This document shows, in pieces, positions 11,980 through 23,348 of a stretch of 64,000 bases of DNA (positions are counted from its first letter, which is position 1; every line of letters begins with the position of its first letter). Under the pieces are notes generated by a model. That model saw only the letters and a list, made by a program, of their open reading frames with translations, was not told the DNA's origin and ran no database searches. The DNA is from Sambucus nigra (lineage: Eukaryota > Streptophyta > Magnoliopsida > Dipsacales > Adoxaceae): contig OX422221.1 in NCBI GenBank assembly GCA_949130495.1, positions 480,851,159 through 480,915,158 of the forward strand. Reading direction: 5' to 3'. Made by a program: the position numbers and the translations under genes.

Positions 11980-13160
11980 ATGCCTCCACGACGTGCACAA
12001 AGGATTCCCAAGGATGCAACGCCAGAACCACAGCCCGCACCAGTTCAGGGCACGATGAATGCCGTCGAGGTTGCAGCCATTGTGGCCCAGGCGGTAAATG
12101 TCGCACTAGCCGTAGTTCAGCAGGCACCACCTCAGGCACCGATAGCCGCGCCAGTTCAGGCACATGCATTCCCGTCTGCTTGGGAACGTGTTCGAGATGC
12201 TTTTTAGAAAGCACACCCACCGGAGTTCGCAGGTAGCTCCGATGTTGTGGTTTCGAGTCAGTGGAGGAAGGACATTCAGCGGCACTTGAGGATGTATGAG
12301 TGCACCGATGTCCAGAAGTAGATACTAGCTACCTTTAAGCTAGTGGGGTCTGCACTGCAGTGGTGGGAGTCTATTACCACCATGGAGGAGAGAGATACTC
12401 TCACTATCCAGGAGTTTTGGGTGCGGTTTGACCGCAAGTATTTTTCGTCAGCTGTTCACATGGAAATGAGGAGGAAGTTGATGAATCTCAGACAGGAGGG
12501 TAAGACTGTGGCCGAGTATGAGGCCGAATTCACTAATCCTCTGAACATTGTTCCGGATGAGACACCGACAGAGGAGAAGAAGATACAGAAATTTACAGAC
12601 GGGTTGACTTGGAGGATTCGTCAGCATTTGTTGGGGAACCTATCGTTGGCCACTTACTCTGATGTGGTTAACGATGAACTGTTACACTACCAGGATCACT
12701 GATTTCACATGGCTGAGGGCAAGAGATCGGGAGAGTCCAGCCATCAGGGCAGGACTGGAGGACATGGTGCCAGTGGGGCACAATCAGTTCAGGGGCAGAG
12801 ACAGGGTGACCAGGGTTCCCAGCAGGGGGATCACAAGAGGTTCAGGTCGGGGAATTTCAGGCACGGACAGGGAGGTTTCCGGAAGGACCATCAGGGTCCG
12901 AACGGCCATCAGAACCAGCAGGTTCAGAATGGTCAACAGCAGTTTCAGCAGGGCCAGTGGAGGAACGGTAACGGCCACCAGGGCCGGGGGCAGCAGGGAC
13001 AGAGAGGGGGGAACTTCCCGGGGAAGTGTTTCGTTTGTGGCAAGACTGGACATAAACGCCAGGACTATCCTGATAGGGGCAGGGCCCCGCAGCAGCAGCA
13101 GGGTGATCGACATGAGCCACAGAGGCCACTTTTTCCACCTGCCCTCCCAGCTCCACCCAG
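11980..13160 (+). pseudogene. gag: Chromovirus gag, broken
   Basis: Starts MPPRRAQRIPKDA at 11980. The capsid region (12343-12702: LQWWESI, FWVRFDRKYF, EYEAEF, RIRQHLLG) matches plant Ty3/gypsy Retrotrans_gag. A Gln/Gly/Arg-rich stretch (12709-13020) leads to a CCHC zinc knuckle, CFVCGKTGHKRQDY, at about 13027-13068, whose last Cys is Tyr (TGT to TAT). Three in-frame stops interrupt it: TAG at 12205, TAG at 12319 and TGA at 12700. Each sits where Gln or Arg fits the family and is one C-to-T change from CAG or CGA. The frame then differs from that of protease, so a frameshift lies near 13130-13170. The product would coat the element's RNA in particles. Confidence 0.85.
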
Positions 13161-13868
13161 GTGCCAGCACTACCATCCATTCCAGCAGTTCCTGTGCAGC
13201 AAGGGCAGTTACAGTATGGACGTGTCTATAACGTCCACCAGGCAGCAGCTCCACAGGCACCACCCGCGATTGAGGGTATGTTTCCTATCCATGGTACTAT
13301 GGGTCGGGTTTTGTTTGATACGGGGGCAATGCATTGTTTTATAGCTACACATTTTGCGAAAGCCTTAGGGTTGTTAGCCACAGCAGAGAGCACAGTGACG
13401 TGTGTAGACTCACCATTGGGGAGTGGGTCACTTATTTTCTTTATATGCCGGGGAGTGGGGGTAGAGATTGGTAGTTTGGTATTACCTGCAGACATGTTGG
13501 TATTAGATATGTATGTACACGATGTGATTATCGATATGGATTGGCTCACTGATTATAGAGCCATGATTGATTACTTCGGTGGGAGCATTGTTTTTGCCAT
13601 TCCAGGGCAAGAGATGTTTGTAGTGGCGATGCCTCGCCCAGAGGGAGGCTCAACCGCTCATTTGTACTACATAGAGGAGGATACCTCTAAGGAGGTTGTG
13701 ATTCCTTTAGATTCGATCCCAGTTGTCAGGGAGTATTCTGATGTGTTTCAGGAGATACCAGGCCTACCCCCCAGTCGAGAGATAGACTTTGTCATAGACT
13801 TATTACCAGATACGAGACCTATAGCACGCGCACCGTACCGTATGGCTTCGGCAGAGATGCGAAAGCTA
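13161..13868 (+). pseudogene. pol: Chromovirus aspartic protease region of pol
   Basis: Open for 236 residues. VLFDTGAMHCFI (about residues 50-61) is the retropepsin active site (DTG plus a hydrophobic run); VIIDMDWL (about residues 122-129) is the second conserved block of Ty3/gypsy proteases. The C-terminal DFVIDLLPDTRPIARAPYRM is the linker that opens RT. The reading ends at TGA 13869 in place of CGA (KL-R-DQI in relatives). The protease would cut the Gag-Pol polyprotein. The Met at 13161 is only the first Met in this frame, not a real start. Confidence 0.86.
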
Positions 13869-13871
13869 TGA

Positions 13872-15070
13872 GATCAGATTGAGCAGTTATTGGGTCAGGG
13901 GTTTATACGGAGGAGTACTTCGCCGTGGGGTGCCCCTGTGTTGTTCGTGAAGAAGAGAGATGGTTCACTGAGATTGTGTGTGGATTACCGAGAGTTGAAT
14001 AAGGTCGCGATACGGAATAAGTATCTGTTGCCTCGAATCGATGACTTATTCGACTAGTTGAGAGGAGCTTATTTCTTCTCAAAGATTGATTTGAGATCGG
14101 GATACCATCAGTTGCGTATCAGGGAAGAGGATGTCTCAAAGACTGCGTTCTTAACGAGATATGGTTCTTACGAGTTTCGGGTTATGCCTTTTGGTTTGAC
14201 CAACGCTCCAGCAGTGTTTATGGACTTGATGAATAGGGTGTTTAGGGAGTTCCTTGATCAGTTCGTCATTGTCTTCATTGATGATATTCTGGTTTACTCC
14301 CAGACAGAGGAGGATCACGCCGAGAATTTGAGGCAAGTTTTGCAAACGCTACGTCAGAACGAGCTGTATGCAAAGTATGAGAAGTGCGGGTTTTGGCTTA
14401 AGGAGGTCCAGTTTTTGGGACATATTATTTCCGACCGGGGGATATCTGTTGATCCGGGGAAAGTATCCTCGGTGAGGGAGTGGGGACAACCCACGACACC
14501 GACGGAGATCCGTAGTTTCTTGGGACTAGCAGGATACTACAGGAGGTTCATTCGGGGATTTTCGAAGATAGCGGGTCCTTTGACACATCTGACTAGTAAG
14601 GGTGTGCCATTCATCTGGAGTGATGCCTGTCAGTTGGCATTTGATGAGTTGAAGGATAAGTTGACCTCATCACCTGTGTTAGCATTACCGAGACCGGGAG
14701 TTGAGTATTTAGTTTACACCGATGCATCCTTGCAAGGACTTGGAGGTGTATTACAGCAGGAGAGTCAGGCCATAGCTTATGCTTCCCGTAAGCTTAAGCA
14801 TCATGAGAAGAATTACCCCACTCATGATTTGGAGTTGGCGGCAGTTGTATTTGCCCTTCGGATTTGGAGACATTACCTTTTGGGGGAGAATTTCGACTGT
14901 TCACGGACCACAAGTCCCTACAGTACCTATTCACGCAAAATGAGTTGAATATGCGGCAGTGAAGGTGGCTTGAGTTTGTGAAGGACTATCAGTTTGATAT
15001 CCAGTATCACCCGGGGAAGGCTAACGTGGTAGCAGACGCGTTGAGCCGTAGGCCGGTAGATGAGGTGGCA
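13872..15070 (+). pseudogene. pol: Chromovirus reverse transcriptase and RNase H
   Basis: RT blocks in order: [29 protein letters not shown], then after TAG at 14055 (expected Gln) [29 protein letters not shown] and the catalytic [10 protein letters not shown] at about 14270-14300, with FLGHIIS downstream. RNase H follows with [13 protein letters not shown] (first catalytic Asp), [23 protein letters not shown] and, after a one-base frameshift near 14890-14897, [13 protein letters not shown] and the [14 protein letters not shown] end block. TGA at 14960 replaces an expected CGA. The enzyme copies the element's RNA into DNA and removes the RNA. Confidence 0.9.
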
Positions 15071-16591
15071 GGGGTGTGGAAGGAGTTAGGACACCAGGAT
15101 ACAGTGGCCCGATCGTTCATGTCTGTGATGAGTGTTACGCCGTAGATTGTCACGAAGGTCGTAAAGACCCAGGCAAATGACTCGTTCTGTCAGGAGCAGA
15201 TAGTTCGATTACTAGCAGAAGGAGCCGAATCCTACACCGTTAGCTCAGACGGAGGATTACGTTTCAATGGGAGATTGGTAGTTCCAGAAGGGGAGGAATT
15301 GCGGCACGAGGTGATGGCAGAGTCGCACGGCTCACGGTTCGCGGTACATCCCGGTGGGGACAAAATGTACCAAGACATGAGACGACAGTATTGGTGGAGC
15401 GGGATGAAGAGAGATATTGCCGTGTTTGTTTCTAAATGCGCCACTTGTCAGCTAGTAAAAGTGGATCATCAGAGACCGACAGGACTTCTACAGCCATTGG
15501 AGGTCCTGATGTGGATGTGGGAGAGCATATCCATGGATTTTATCACGGGATTACCTACGTCACAGAGAGGTCACGACTCCGTTTGGGTGATTGTGGACAG
15601 GTTGACCAAAGTCGCTCATTTTCTACCCGTAAGGACAGACTACACTACAGGACAGTATGCCCAGCTCTTTATTGCAGAGATAGTGAGACTTCACGGTGTG
15701 CCCCTAAATATCGTGTCTGACAGAGACAAGATATTTGTTTCACGGTTTTGGGAGAGTTTTCAGGAGGCCATGGGCATGGAATTGCGGTTGAGTACAGCAT
15801 ATCACCCGCAGACCGATGGGCAAACTGAGCGTACAAACCAGATGTTGGAGGACATGCTACGTATGTGCAACATTGATTTTGGGGGTGGATGGGAGCAGTA
15901 TCTTCCACTGGTGGAGTTTGCCTACAACAACTCCTACCAGTTCACCATTGGCATGGCTCCATTTGAGGCGTTGTATGGTAGACCTTGTCGTTCCCCAGCA
16001 TGTTGGTTGGAAGTGGTGGACAACAAACTACTTGGGCCGGAAGTGATTCAGGATACTTCGGCGAGGGTAGAATTGATTCGGAGTCGCATTCGGGTAGCTC
16101 AGGATCGGTAGAAGAGCTATGCTGATGCGAAGAGGTCCTTCAGGGAATTTGAAGTGGGGGACCAGGTTTTGCTCAGAGTATCTCCTATGAAGGGGATTAT
16201 GCGTTTCGGGAAGAAGGGAAAGTTGGCACCGAGATACGTGGGGCCATTCCCTATCATTGAGTAGATTGGACCGGTTGCGTATAGGCTTGGGTTACCGGAG
16301 CATTTGCATCGGATTCACGATGTGTTTCATATTTCCTCGCTAAGGAAATATCTTAAAGACGATTTGGCTCATTCTCACATTGCCTTGGAGGACATCGATC
16401 TCCAGCCTGATAGCTCCTACGAGGAGGGGCTGATTGCTATTTTGGACCGAAGTGAGCGGAAACTGCGGTCAAAGATAGTTCCGTTAGTACGTGTTCAGTG
16501 GCGACGTCATAATGTCGAGGAGTCCACATGGCAGCGCGAGGATGAGATGCGCGAATGTTATCCAGAGTTGTTCTTACCAGCTACTTTCTAG
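15071..16591 (+). pseudogene. pol: Chromovirus integrase with chromodomain-like tail
   Basis: The HHCC zinc domain (HGSRFAVHPGGDKM ... CATCQ) lies at about 15320-15450, followed by the DDE core: MDFITGLP, IVSDRDKIF and HPQTDGQTERTNQ, with YHPQTDGQTER about 15800-15830. The 278-residue open stretch 15275-16111 ends at TAG 16109. TAG also occurs at 15143 and 16262; Gln fits all three positions. After the GPF module (RYVGPFPIIE) and VFHISSLRKYL, residues from YEEGLIAILDRSERKLR to STWQREDEM form a chromodomain-like C-terminus, the part that directs chromoviruses to heterochromatin. The final stop is at 16591. Confidence 0.9.
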
Positions 16592-16621
16592 TTCCGAATT
16601 TCGGGATGAAATTCTGTTATT

Positions 16622-16631
16622 AGGGGGGAAG
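16622..16631 (+). other. Polypurine tract
   Basis: AGGGGGGAAG sits two bases before the 3' LTR and is the expected plus-strand primer. Confidence 0.85.
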
Positions 16632-16633
16632 TA

Positions 16634-19571
16634 TGTAATACCCCGTATTTTTGTGATATTTATTTATGGGATTAATTGAATTAAATGTGTATTAATTGGA
16701 AATTAATCCGGATTAAAATACTAGCGAGATGCGAATTGGTATTTGATTATAATGAGTATATATGGCTATATATGTATATTGAACTGTGAAACTTGTCGTG
16801 AGATTGAAATACGGCAATTTGGGAATTTTGTTGAGACGCGTGTGACAGTCGCGTCAGGAATATAATTATTTTAATTATAAAAGTGAATTTTATTTCTATT
16901 AACCGTATGGTCATTTTGAGTGAGCCAACGCATCCGGAAGGGTCGAAATAGTCAGAAAACACTAGCCGGGGTTTAGTTTGGGTCCCGGGGCATTTTTAGG
17001 CCATACCGGCAACGTATAAGGGCAGTTTGGTAATTTTGGATTTTTGGGAATTAAAACCCACGAAAATTAGGAATTAATATCTAATTTGGCAATTACCCAC
17101 TAAACCCACTAATAACCTAATGGGCTACGGAGTTTATTGAAATTAGTTCCAAAAGAGTTCCTAAGGCAAACCCTAGCCACCATTGTCACTTTGGACAAGA
17201 AGGCTTGTAGAGAGAGAAGAGAGGAGAATTCTGCCGAGAGAGAGAGAATCATTCATCAGATCGACATCAAAATCAGAGATACACATAAGGCAAGTGGTTT
17301 AACTTTGTTTATTACAAAGAATGTTTCTTCCATGCGTAGGAAATTGACAAAATTTGTATTGTTCTTGGGAGTTTGATAAAAACCCATTAATTGGAATTAG
17401 AACTTTATATTTTGATGAAAGGATTGCATGTAGAATTGTGTTAGGAGGATTATTCTGATGGAAATACACCTTGTTCATAACAAAAATGGATTTAATTATA
17501 CCCATTGGTGATTTTAAAATTTTAGGGTTCATGTTCATATGATTTGGGGATAAATGAAGGGATTTGATGATTCAATGATGTTTAGGAAGAATTGGCCCTA
17601 TATAAACGTTAATATATGACCTGAGTATGTTTAGGAATTATTAGAACCCATGAATAATTGTTGGATTGATGTTTAGATGAGATTAGAGGTGAAGAAAAGT
17701 TGGAAAAACGATATAGGGAAAATCTGGGCTCGAATCTGGCCACTCGTTAGAACACCTGCCCAGGTCGTTCGAACAAGCTCGTTCGAACGATATTCTAACG
17801 AGTTGACAGTTTGACTTCTAACGAGAGGGATGTTCATCCGATGACTTTCGTTCGAACGAGGTCTCGTTAGAAGGCCCAGTTCGTTCGAACGAACTCTCGT
17901 TCGAACCACCTCGTTCGAACGAGACTTCTAACGAGCTGACAGTTTAGGCTTTTTAGCCTGTTTTGATCCCGAGTGTTCCGTCACCTTGTTTATATGTAGA
18001 GATAACACTTCCTTGTGGATTAATTGATATATTTGGGATATTTGGGATATAATGAGGAGTAAAACGTAGAAGTGTAGTTTGCACCTAAGGGAAATTATAA
18101 ATTAGGACGTGAGTGTCTATTACGATGCGAGAACTATTGACGGCCTAAATAATTATATTAACCGGAAACATATAAATTGCGTAGCATTATATGTCGGTAC
18201 GAGAATAAGAAGTGTACCACAAATAAATTATGGTGATTACTAAGATGTGTGGTTACTTAGTACATGTATATGATTTTATGTATGACATACCTACCATACT
18301 TGCTATCACGGGAGGTTTACATTCTCTTAGGGCCCTCTAATCCTTGTGTTGCCCAGATTTAGATTGGTACCTCGATGAACATAGGTCAGAGAAGGACTTA
18401 TTGGGATGTTAATAAGTCTGGTGATCGTGGGAGCGTAGGTATGTGCGTGACCCATGTGATGTGACTGTGTTCGCCTCCATTATTTGTGATGTTGTTATCT
18501 GAGAACGATTCCTGAGATATTCGGAATGCGTGATCCTTATTTACGTGATGTACCGGGATGGATAGCAGAGTATGTGTGCACCGCAGCTTAGTCTCGGGGT
18601 GCTTGTATTGTATATTTATGACGTGAATAATATACACTTAATTAATGGGAACTTTCATGTTGGTATTGTGAATATACTTATGGTAATGTTTTGAGAAAAC
18701 ATAACGGGTTAACCGATAGTGAATTGTATTACTAATTGAGAATCCGAGTATATGTAAAGCCCTCTATTTAATTGATAACGCTAGAATGTAATATGGAAAT
18801 CGAGTAGTAAGGGGTAGAACTTATTACGGTTTGGTTAGATATGCATGTCATTTAGATGGGTATGGTACGTTAGGAGTGCACATGTAGTCGAGAGGTGAGA
18901 GTTTCATGTGAGTGCACGTCCTAACATGTATTTTGCATTTAATGTTTTAATGTTTTAATGTTATTAAAACACTTGTTGTTTTTAAAATGATTTCCACTTT
19001 CGGGCTCTGACCCATTTGCTTTCAAATCTATTTTTGTAAAAACCGTTTTAGGTGCCCAGCCACAAGGACACCATGCTTAGGATTTTCATTCAGGTGACGA
19101 GCTGTAGCTGTTTGTGGAAGTTACAAGACTTTACTTGTAGACGCTTCATCTATCTTGACTCCATATTCAGCATTTATCAGTTGTAGGGCATGTCGCCCAT
19201 TTCTTTTAGAGGCATTTCCTTTATTTCAGTTATTCTGACTTCGGGCATGTAATTAATTCAGGATTCAGACTTGTCATATTATTTTTCGGTTGTGGGATTG
19301 TTGTGAGGAGTTTTCCTCCGGACTTCTTATTATATTGTTGGTTATTATATTTCTTCGTTATGGTGATTGGATTATGTTGTTCTTCCATTATTCTTTTATT
19401 GCATGTTAATCAGGCTTAATTAAAATTTGACAACTTACTTTTTAAATACTAGGTGGTTAGTAACTATAAAAATGTTTTCGACAGTGATGTTATTAACTGG
19501 ACCAACTTGGCATTTTGTATTAATTTAATAAAGGAGTAGCTACCCGGTATTTAATTAGTCGGGGTGTCACA
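16634..19571 (+). repeat. Chromovirus 3' LTR
   Basis: 2938 bp, colinear with the 5' LTR. It is 15 bp longer, mainly because of one extra 14-bp unit in the palindrome cluster at 17742-17936. It ends GTCACA, followed by the target duplication CAACT. Confidence 0.93.
17742..17936 (+). repeat. Palindrome cluster in 3' LTR, one unit longer
   Basis: Same CTCGTTCGAACGAG-type sites as 9982-10160, plus an additional site near 17764-17791 (TCGTTCGAACAAGC followed by TCGTTCGAACGA). The two LTRs are identical when an element inserts, so this repeat has gained or lost a unit since. Confidence 0.85.
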
Positions 19572-19576
19572 CAACT

Positions 19577-19848
19577 ATATTTTAACCGATGGAAGAAACA
19601 GTCAAAGTCTTAAAAACGGGTTAATTAAAAAATTTAAACGTGTTTGAAAAGATTTAATGCACATTATAAATCCCCAAGAGCCCGAGGCCCCAAGGCCCGA
19701 GGCCCAATCTTTGATTCTTAATAATTAGTGTGCCTCCTAGGGATTGAACCCATGACCTCAAGCACACACACCCACTAACTTACCACTGGGCCACTTAGCC
19801 TAACTTATTTGCTTCATTCAAAATAAATATATATACTTATACCCAACA
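19577..19848 (-). repeat. Array LTR between units 4 and 5, 5' part
   Basis: Continuation of the LTR interrupted at 8872. It ends at CCCAACA (19848), beside the purine tract of unit 4 (plus strand ATCCCCCACAC). Confidence 0.85.
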
Positions 19849-20410
19849 ATCCCCCACACAAATGAAATAAATAAATATAAAAAGGCGCTCTGGAGTATCA
19901 TAAGGAGTGACGTAAATAGCGAAGGTGTCATTCGACTTGAACCTTTGCTTTGTGTTAATCAATTGAGTTTACCGGTTGATAGTGAACCGATGTGTTGAAC
20001 TATTTCACCGTTGTTGTGAACTTAGGTCAATATAATACACACGTGACTCCCAAAAATCTTCATCGAATTCCCAAAGCTGTGCTCGTTTCGGCCTTATGCA
20101 TGCCCAGGTTTCTTGAGTGCTCTAGAGAATCATCTTTAGTTCTCATAAGAAGCAGCCCCACTACAACACTCATATATGTGATTCTATCAAGAGTGTACTG
20201 TATTTCACACCCCACTGAATAACAACTATAGAAAGCATTAAGAGATTAAATGTCATCCTCCATCGATACAGAGGTACTACATCATAGGAATGGGTTTTAA
20301 GTAAAACTTAAATTTGTACCCCCACAAATCACTCGTATAACATTGTTATACCATTGAACCCAGATGTTGGGATCTCCAGTCATATGGGTTGGGTTTCCTT
20401 TATAGTTGAT

Positions 20411-22101
20411 TTAGATATTAATAGGCTTTAGGCCCATTCCCATCGATTTTTGATGAACTAGCTCTCTAGCTAGACCTTTAGTCAATGGACATGCTAGGTT
20501 TTCCTTTGACATGACATAGTCAACTGCTATAACTCCATCTTTCAATAGTTGTCTCACGGTGTTGTGTCTCCTCCTTACATGTCTATACTTTTCGTTGTAG
20601 GAGTTGTTATGTGCTCTTGCGATCGCTACTTGACTGTCACAATGAATGGACAAGGTTGGAACTGGTTTACGCCACAAATGAATATCTAATATGAAGGTCC
20701 TTAACCATTCAGCCTCTTCGCTTGCTTTATCCAACGCTATGAAATCTGACTCCATAGTGGATCTAGCTATGCACGTTTTCTTGGTAGATTTCGAAGATAT
20801 AGTGCCTCCTGCCAAGGCAAAAACATAGCCACTCGTAGACTTACATTCATTTCAGACTTACATTCATCATTATCTGAAATCCAATTAGCATCACAAAAAC
20901 CTTCAATTATAGCAGGATATCTAATATAGTGAATTCTATAATTTATTGTGTATTTTAGATATCTCAAAACACTAATCAAATCATCCCAATGTTCATTATT
21001 ATGATTGCAAGTGTATCTTCTAAGTCTACCCACATCATATGCAATATCAGGTCTAGTGCTATTCATTAGATACATTAGACTACCAATAACTCTAGAATAT
21101 TCTAATGATGATACATCAGGACCTGAATGTTTCCTTAAGTGACAACTAGGGTCATAAGGTGTTTTAGCAGGAATACAATTAAATTTTCCAAATTTTCTAA
21201 GAACTTTCGTTACATAATGAGATTGGGTTAAAACAATTCCTTTGGAATTTTTAATGATTTTAATTCCAAGTATAACATCAGCAACACCCAAATCTTTCAT
21301 ATCAAATTCCTTATTAAGGAAAATTTTAGGTTTCTTAACTACATCCATATCAGTTCTAAAAATAAGCATATCATCCACATATAAGCAAATAATAATGCCA
21401 GAATTATCCTTGAATTTGCTATAAATACATTTATCCGCTTTATTAATGTTAAAACCATTAGAGATCATTACTTGACCAAATTTTTCATGCCATTATTTAT
21501 AAGTGAATTCAGAATTTTTCTCCTTAAGTTCTGTATTCCTATTGTCTCCCTCAATTCTCAAATGAACTATCAAATCTTCTAATGCCATCTCCTTTTTCTT
21601 TTGCTTAAGACCATTTTTATAATCTTTCCAAGAAGGTGGCAATTTTTCAATTATAGACGACACTTGAAATCCGTCACATATACTGTAACACTCAGCCAGA
21701 ATTTCAAGAATAATAATTTGTAATTCTTCAAGTTGTGACGCAACAGATTTATTATCTTTCATTTTGAAATCTAAAAATTTTCCAACCATAATTTTTTTAG
21801 ACCCAACATCTTCAATTGCATATTTTTTATCCAATGTGTTCCATAATTCCTTAGGAGTAGGACATGACCAATAAACATCATACAGTTCAAGGCAGAGACA
21901 ATTCAGAATATAATTCCTACACATACATTCTCTTTGTTTCCAAACAACTAGTTCTTCAGGTACATAAGGTCTATCAGATGCAATAACATCAATGACCTTA
22001 AGAGTTGTTAGGTAAAATTGCAGTTTCATTTGCCATCTCTTAAAATTCTTTCTATCAAACAATTTAGGGTTTCCAGAGTATTTTGCATTAGGATTTTCCA
22101 T
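20411..22101 (-). pseudogene. Copia array unit 4: best preserved gag-RT-RNase H chimera
   Basis: Gag is open for 202 residues (22101-21493) with the UBN2-type pattern: MENPNAKYS start, KRWQMKLQFYL, KELWNTLDKKYA, SIIEKLPPSWKDYKNGL. It ends in a single stop; the same frame then continues as RT WHEKFGQVMISNGFNINKADK. RT is open 21468-20767 with CLYVDDMLIF, YDPSCHLRKHSGP and LMNSTRPDIAYDVGRL. A 17-bp duplication near 20845-20875 shifts RNase H into another frame (20815-20411: [39 protein letters not shown]). Without protease, integrase and front RT this could work only as a non-autonomous derivative. The RT blocks recall the Tork-like copia group; that lineage call is tentative. Confidence 0.86.
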
Positions 22102-22224
22102 AGCAGAATGTAGAATAACAATTGAATTTCACCTTTAGATTGTTCAAAATATTAATTGCAGAATATATGAAAAAACCCAAATACGAAATAGATAAAATTG
22201 GAATGACTTATCGATCGAGGTTTG

Positions 22225-22831
22225 TGTTTGACACAAATTCCTAAAGGAGAAATTGCTCACTGATATTTGTAGCTGTCAGCCTCATGAGCATACACCTCTC
22301 ATGATTCGATGATTAGATTTAAACACCAGCTTTATGTTAAATCTATGAACTCTCATTATCCACCAGCACTCCCAAAAGAATAACGAACATAAGTGTAAAG
22401 TAGAAAATATAAAATTTATTTTTGCAAAGAAAGTGAGAGAGATTGATTTTTTTTGTGTATTTATCGAAGCTATTGCCTTTGTTTTTTATATAAAAAAACG
22501 GTAAAAAAATGTGGGTAGTTGTTGTAGGCAACTAACCCACTAACTTCTCCACTAACAACTATATTTTAACAAACGAAAGAAACAATCAAAGTTTCAAAAA
22601 AGGGTTAATTAAAAAATTAAAATGAGTTTGGAAAGATTTAATGCACATTAGAAATCCCCAATAGCCCGAGGCCCCAAGGCCAAGGCCCAATATTTTACCC
22701 TTAATAATTAGTGTGCCTCCTAGGGATTGAACCCATGACCTCAAGAACACACACCCACTAACTTACCACTTGGCCTCTTAGCCTAACTTATTTACTTCAT
22801 TCAAAATACATATATATACTTATACCCAACT
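22225..22831 (-). repeat. Array LTR between units 3 and 4
   Basis: About 607 bp, same ends as the other array LTRs, although the last base before the purine tract is T in place of A (CCCAACT). Confidence 0.8.
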
Positions 22832-23348
22832 ATCCCCCACATGAATGAAATAGATAAATATAAAAAGACGCTCTGGAGTATCATAAGGAGTAACGTAAAT
22901 AGCGAAGGTGTCATTCGACTTGAACCTTTGCTTTGTGTTAATCTATTGAGTTTATCGGTTGATAGTGAACTGACGTCTTGCACTATTTCACCGTTGTTGT
23001 AAACTTAGGTCAATAGAATACACACCTGACTCCCAAAAATCATCATCGAGTTCCCACAGTTGTGCTCGTTTCGGCCTTGAGCATGTCTAGGTTTCTTGAG
23101 TGCTCTAGAGAATCAGACTTAATTCTCATAGGAAGCGGCCCCACTTCCACACTCATATAGGTGCTTCTATCAAGAGTGTACTGTATCTCACACCCCACTA
23201 AATAACAGCAATAGAAAGCAATTACGATATTATATCTCATATTACTTAAATTTGTACACTCACAAATCACTCGTATAACTTTGTTATCCCATTGAACTCA
23301 GATCTTGGGATCTCTAGTCATATGGGTTGGGTTTCCATTATACGTTAT

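Larger units (their letters stand above)
8873..19571 (+). mobile_element. Complete Ty3/gypsy chromovirus, Tekay/Del-like
   Basis: 10,699 bp with ends TGTAATACC and GTGTCACA and a 5-bp target duplication CAACT (8868-8872, 19572-19576) inside an array LTR. Order: 5' LTR, primer site, gag with CCHC knuckle, protease, RT, RNase H, integrase, chromodomain-like tail, purine tract, 3' LTR. Gene order, the C-terminal chromodomain-like region and the long LTRs fit the Tekay (Del) clade of chromoviruses. At least nine premature stops and two frameshifts make this copy inactive. The LTRs differ at roughly 2% of positions in the part I compared by eye, which suggests a young insertion. Confidence 0.93.

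Noticed and set aside
11970..13549. Many overlapping open frames on both strands over gag
   Set aside because: The Gln/Gly/Arg-rich, GC-richer gag region keeps several frames open by composition. Only the frame with the capsid blocks and CCHC knuckle is real.
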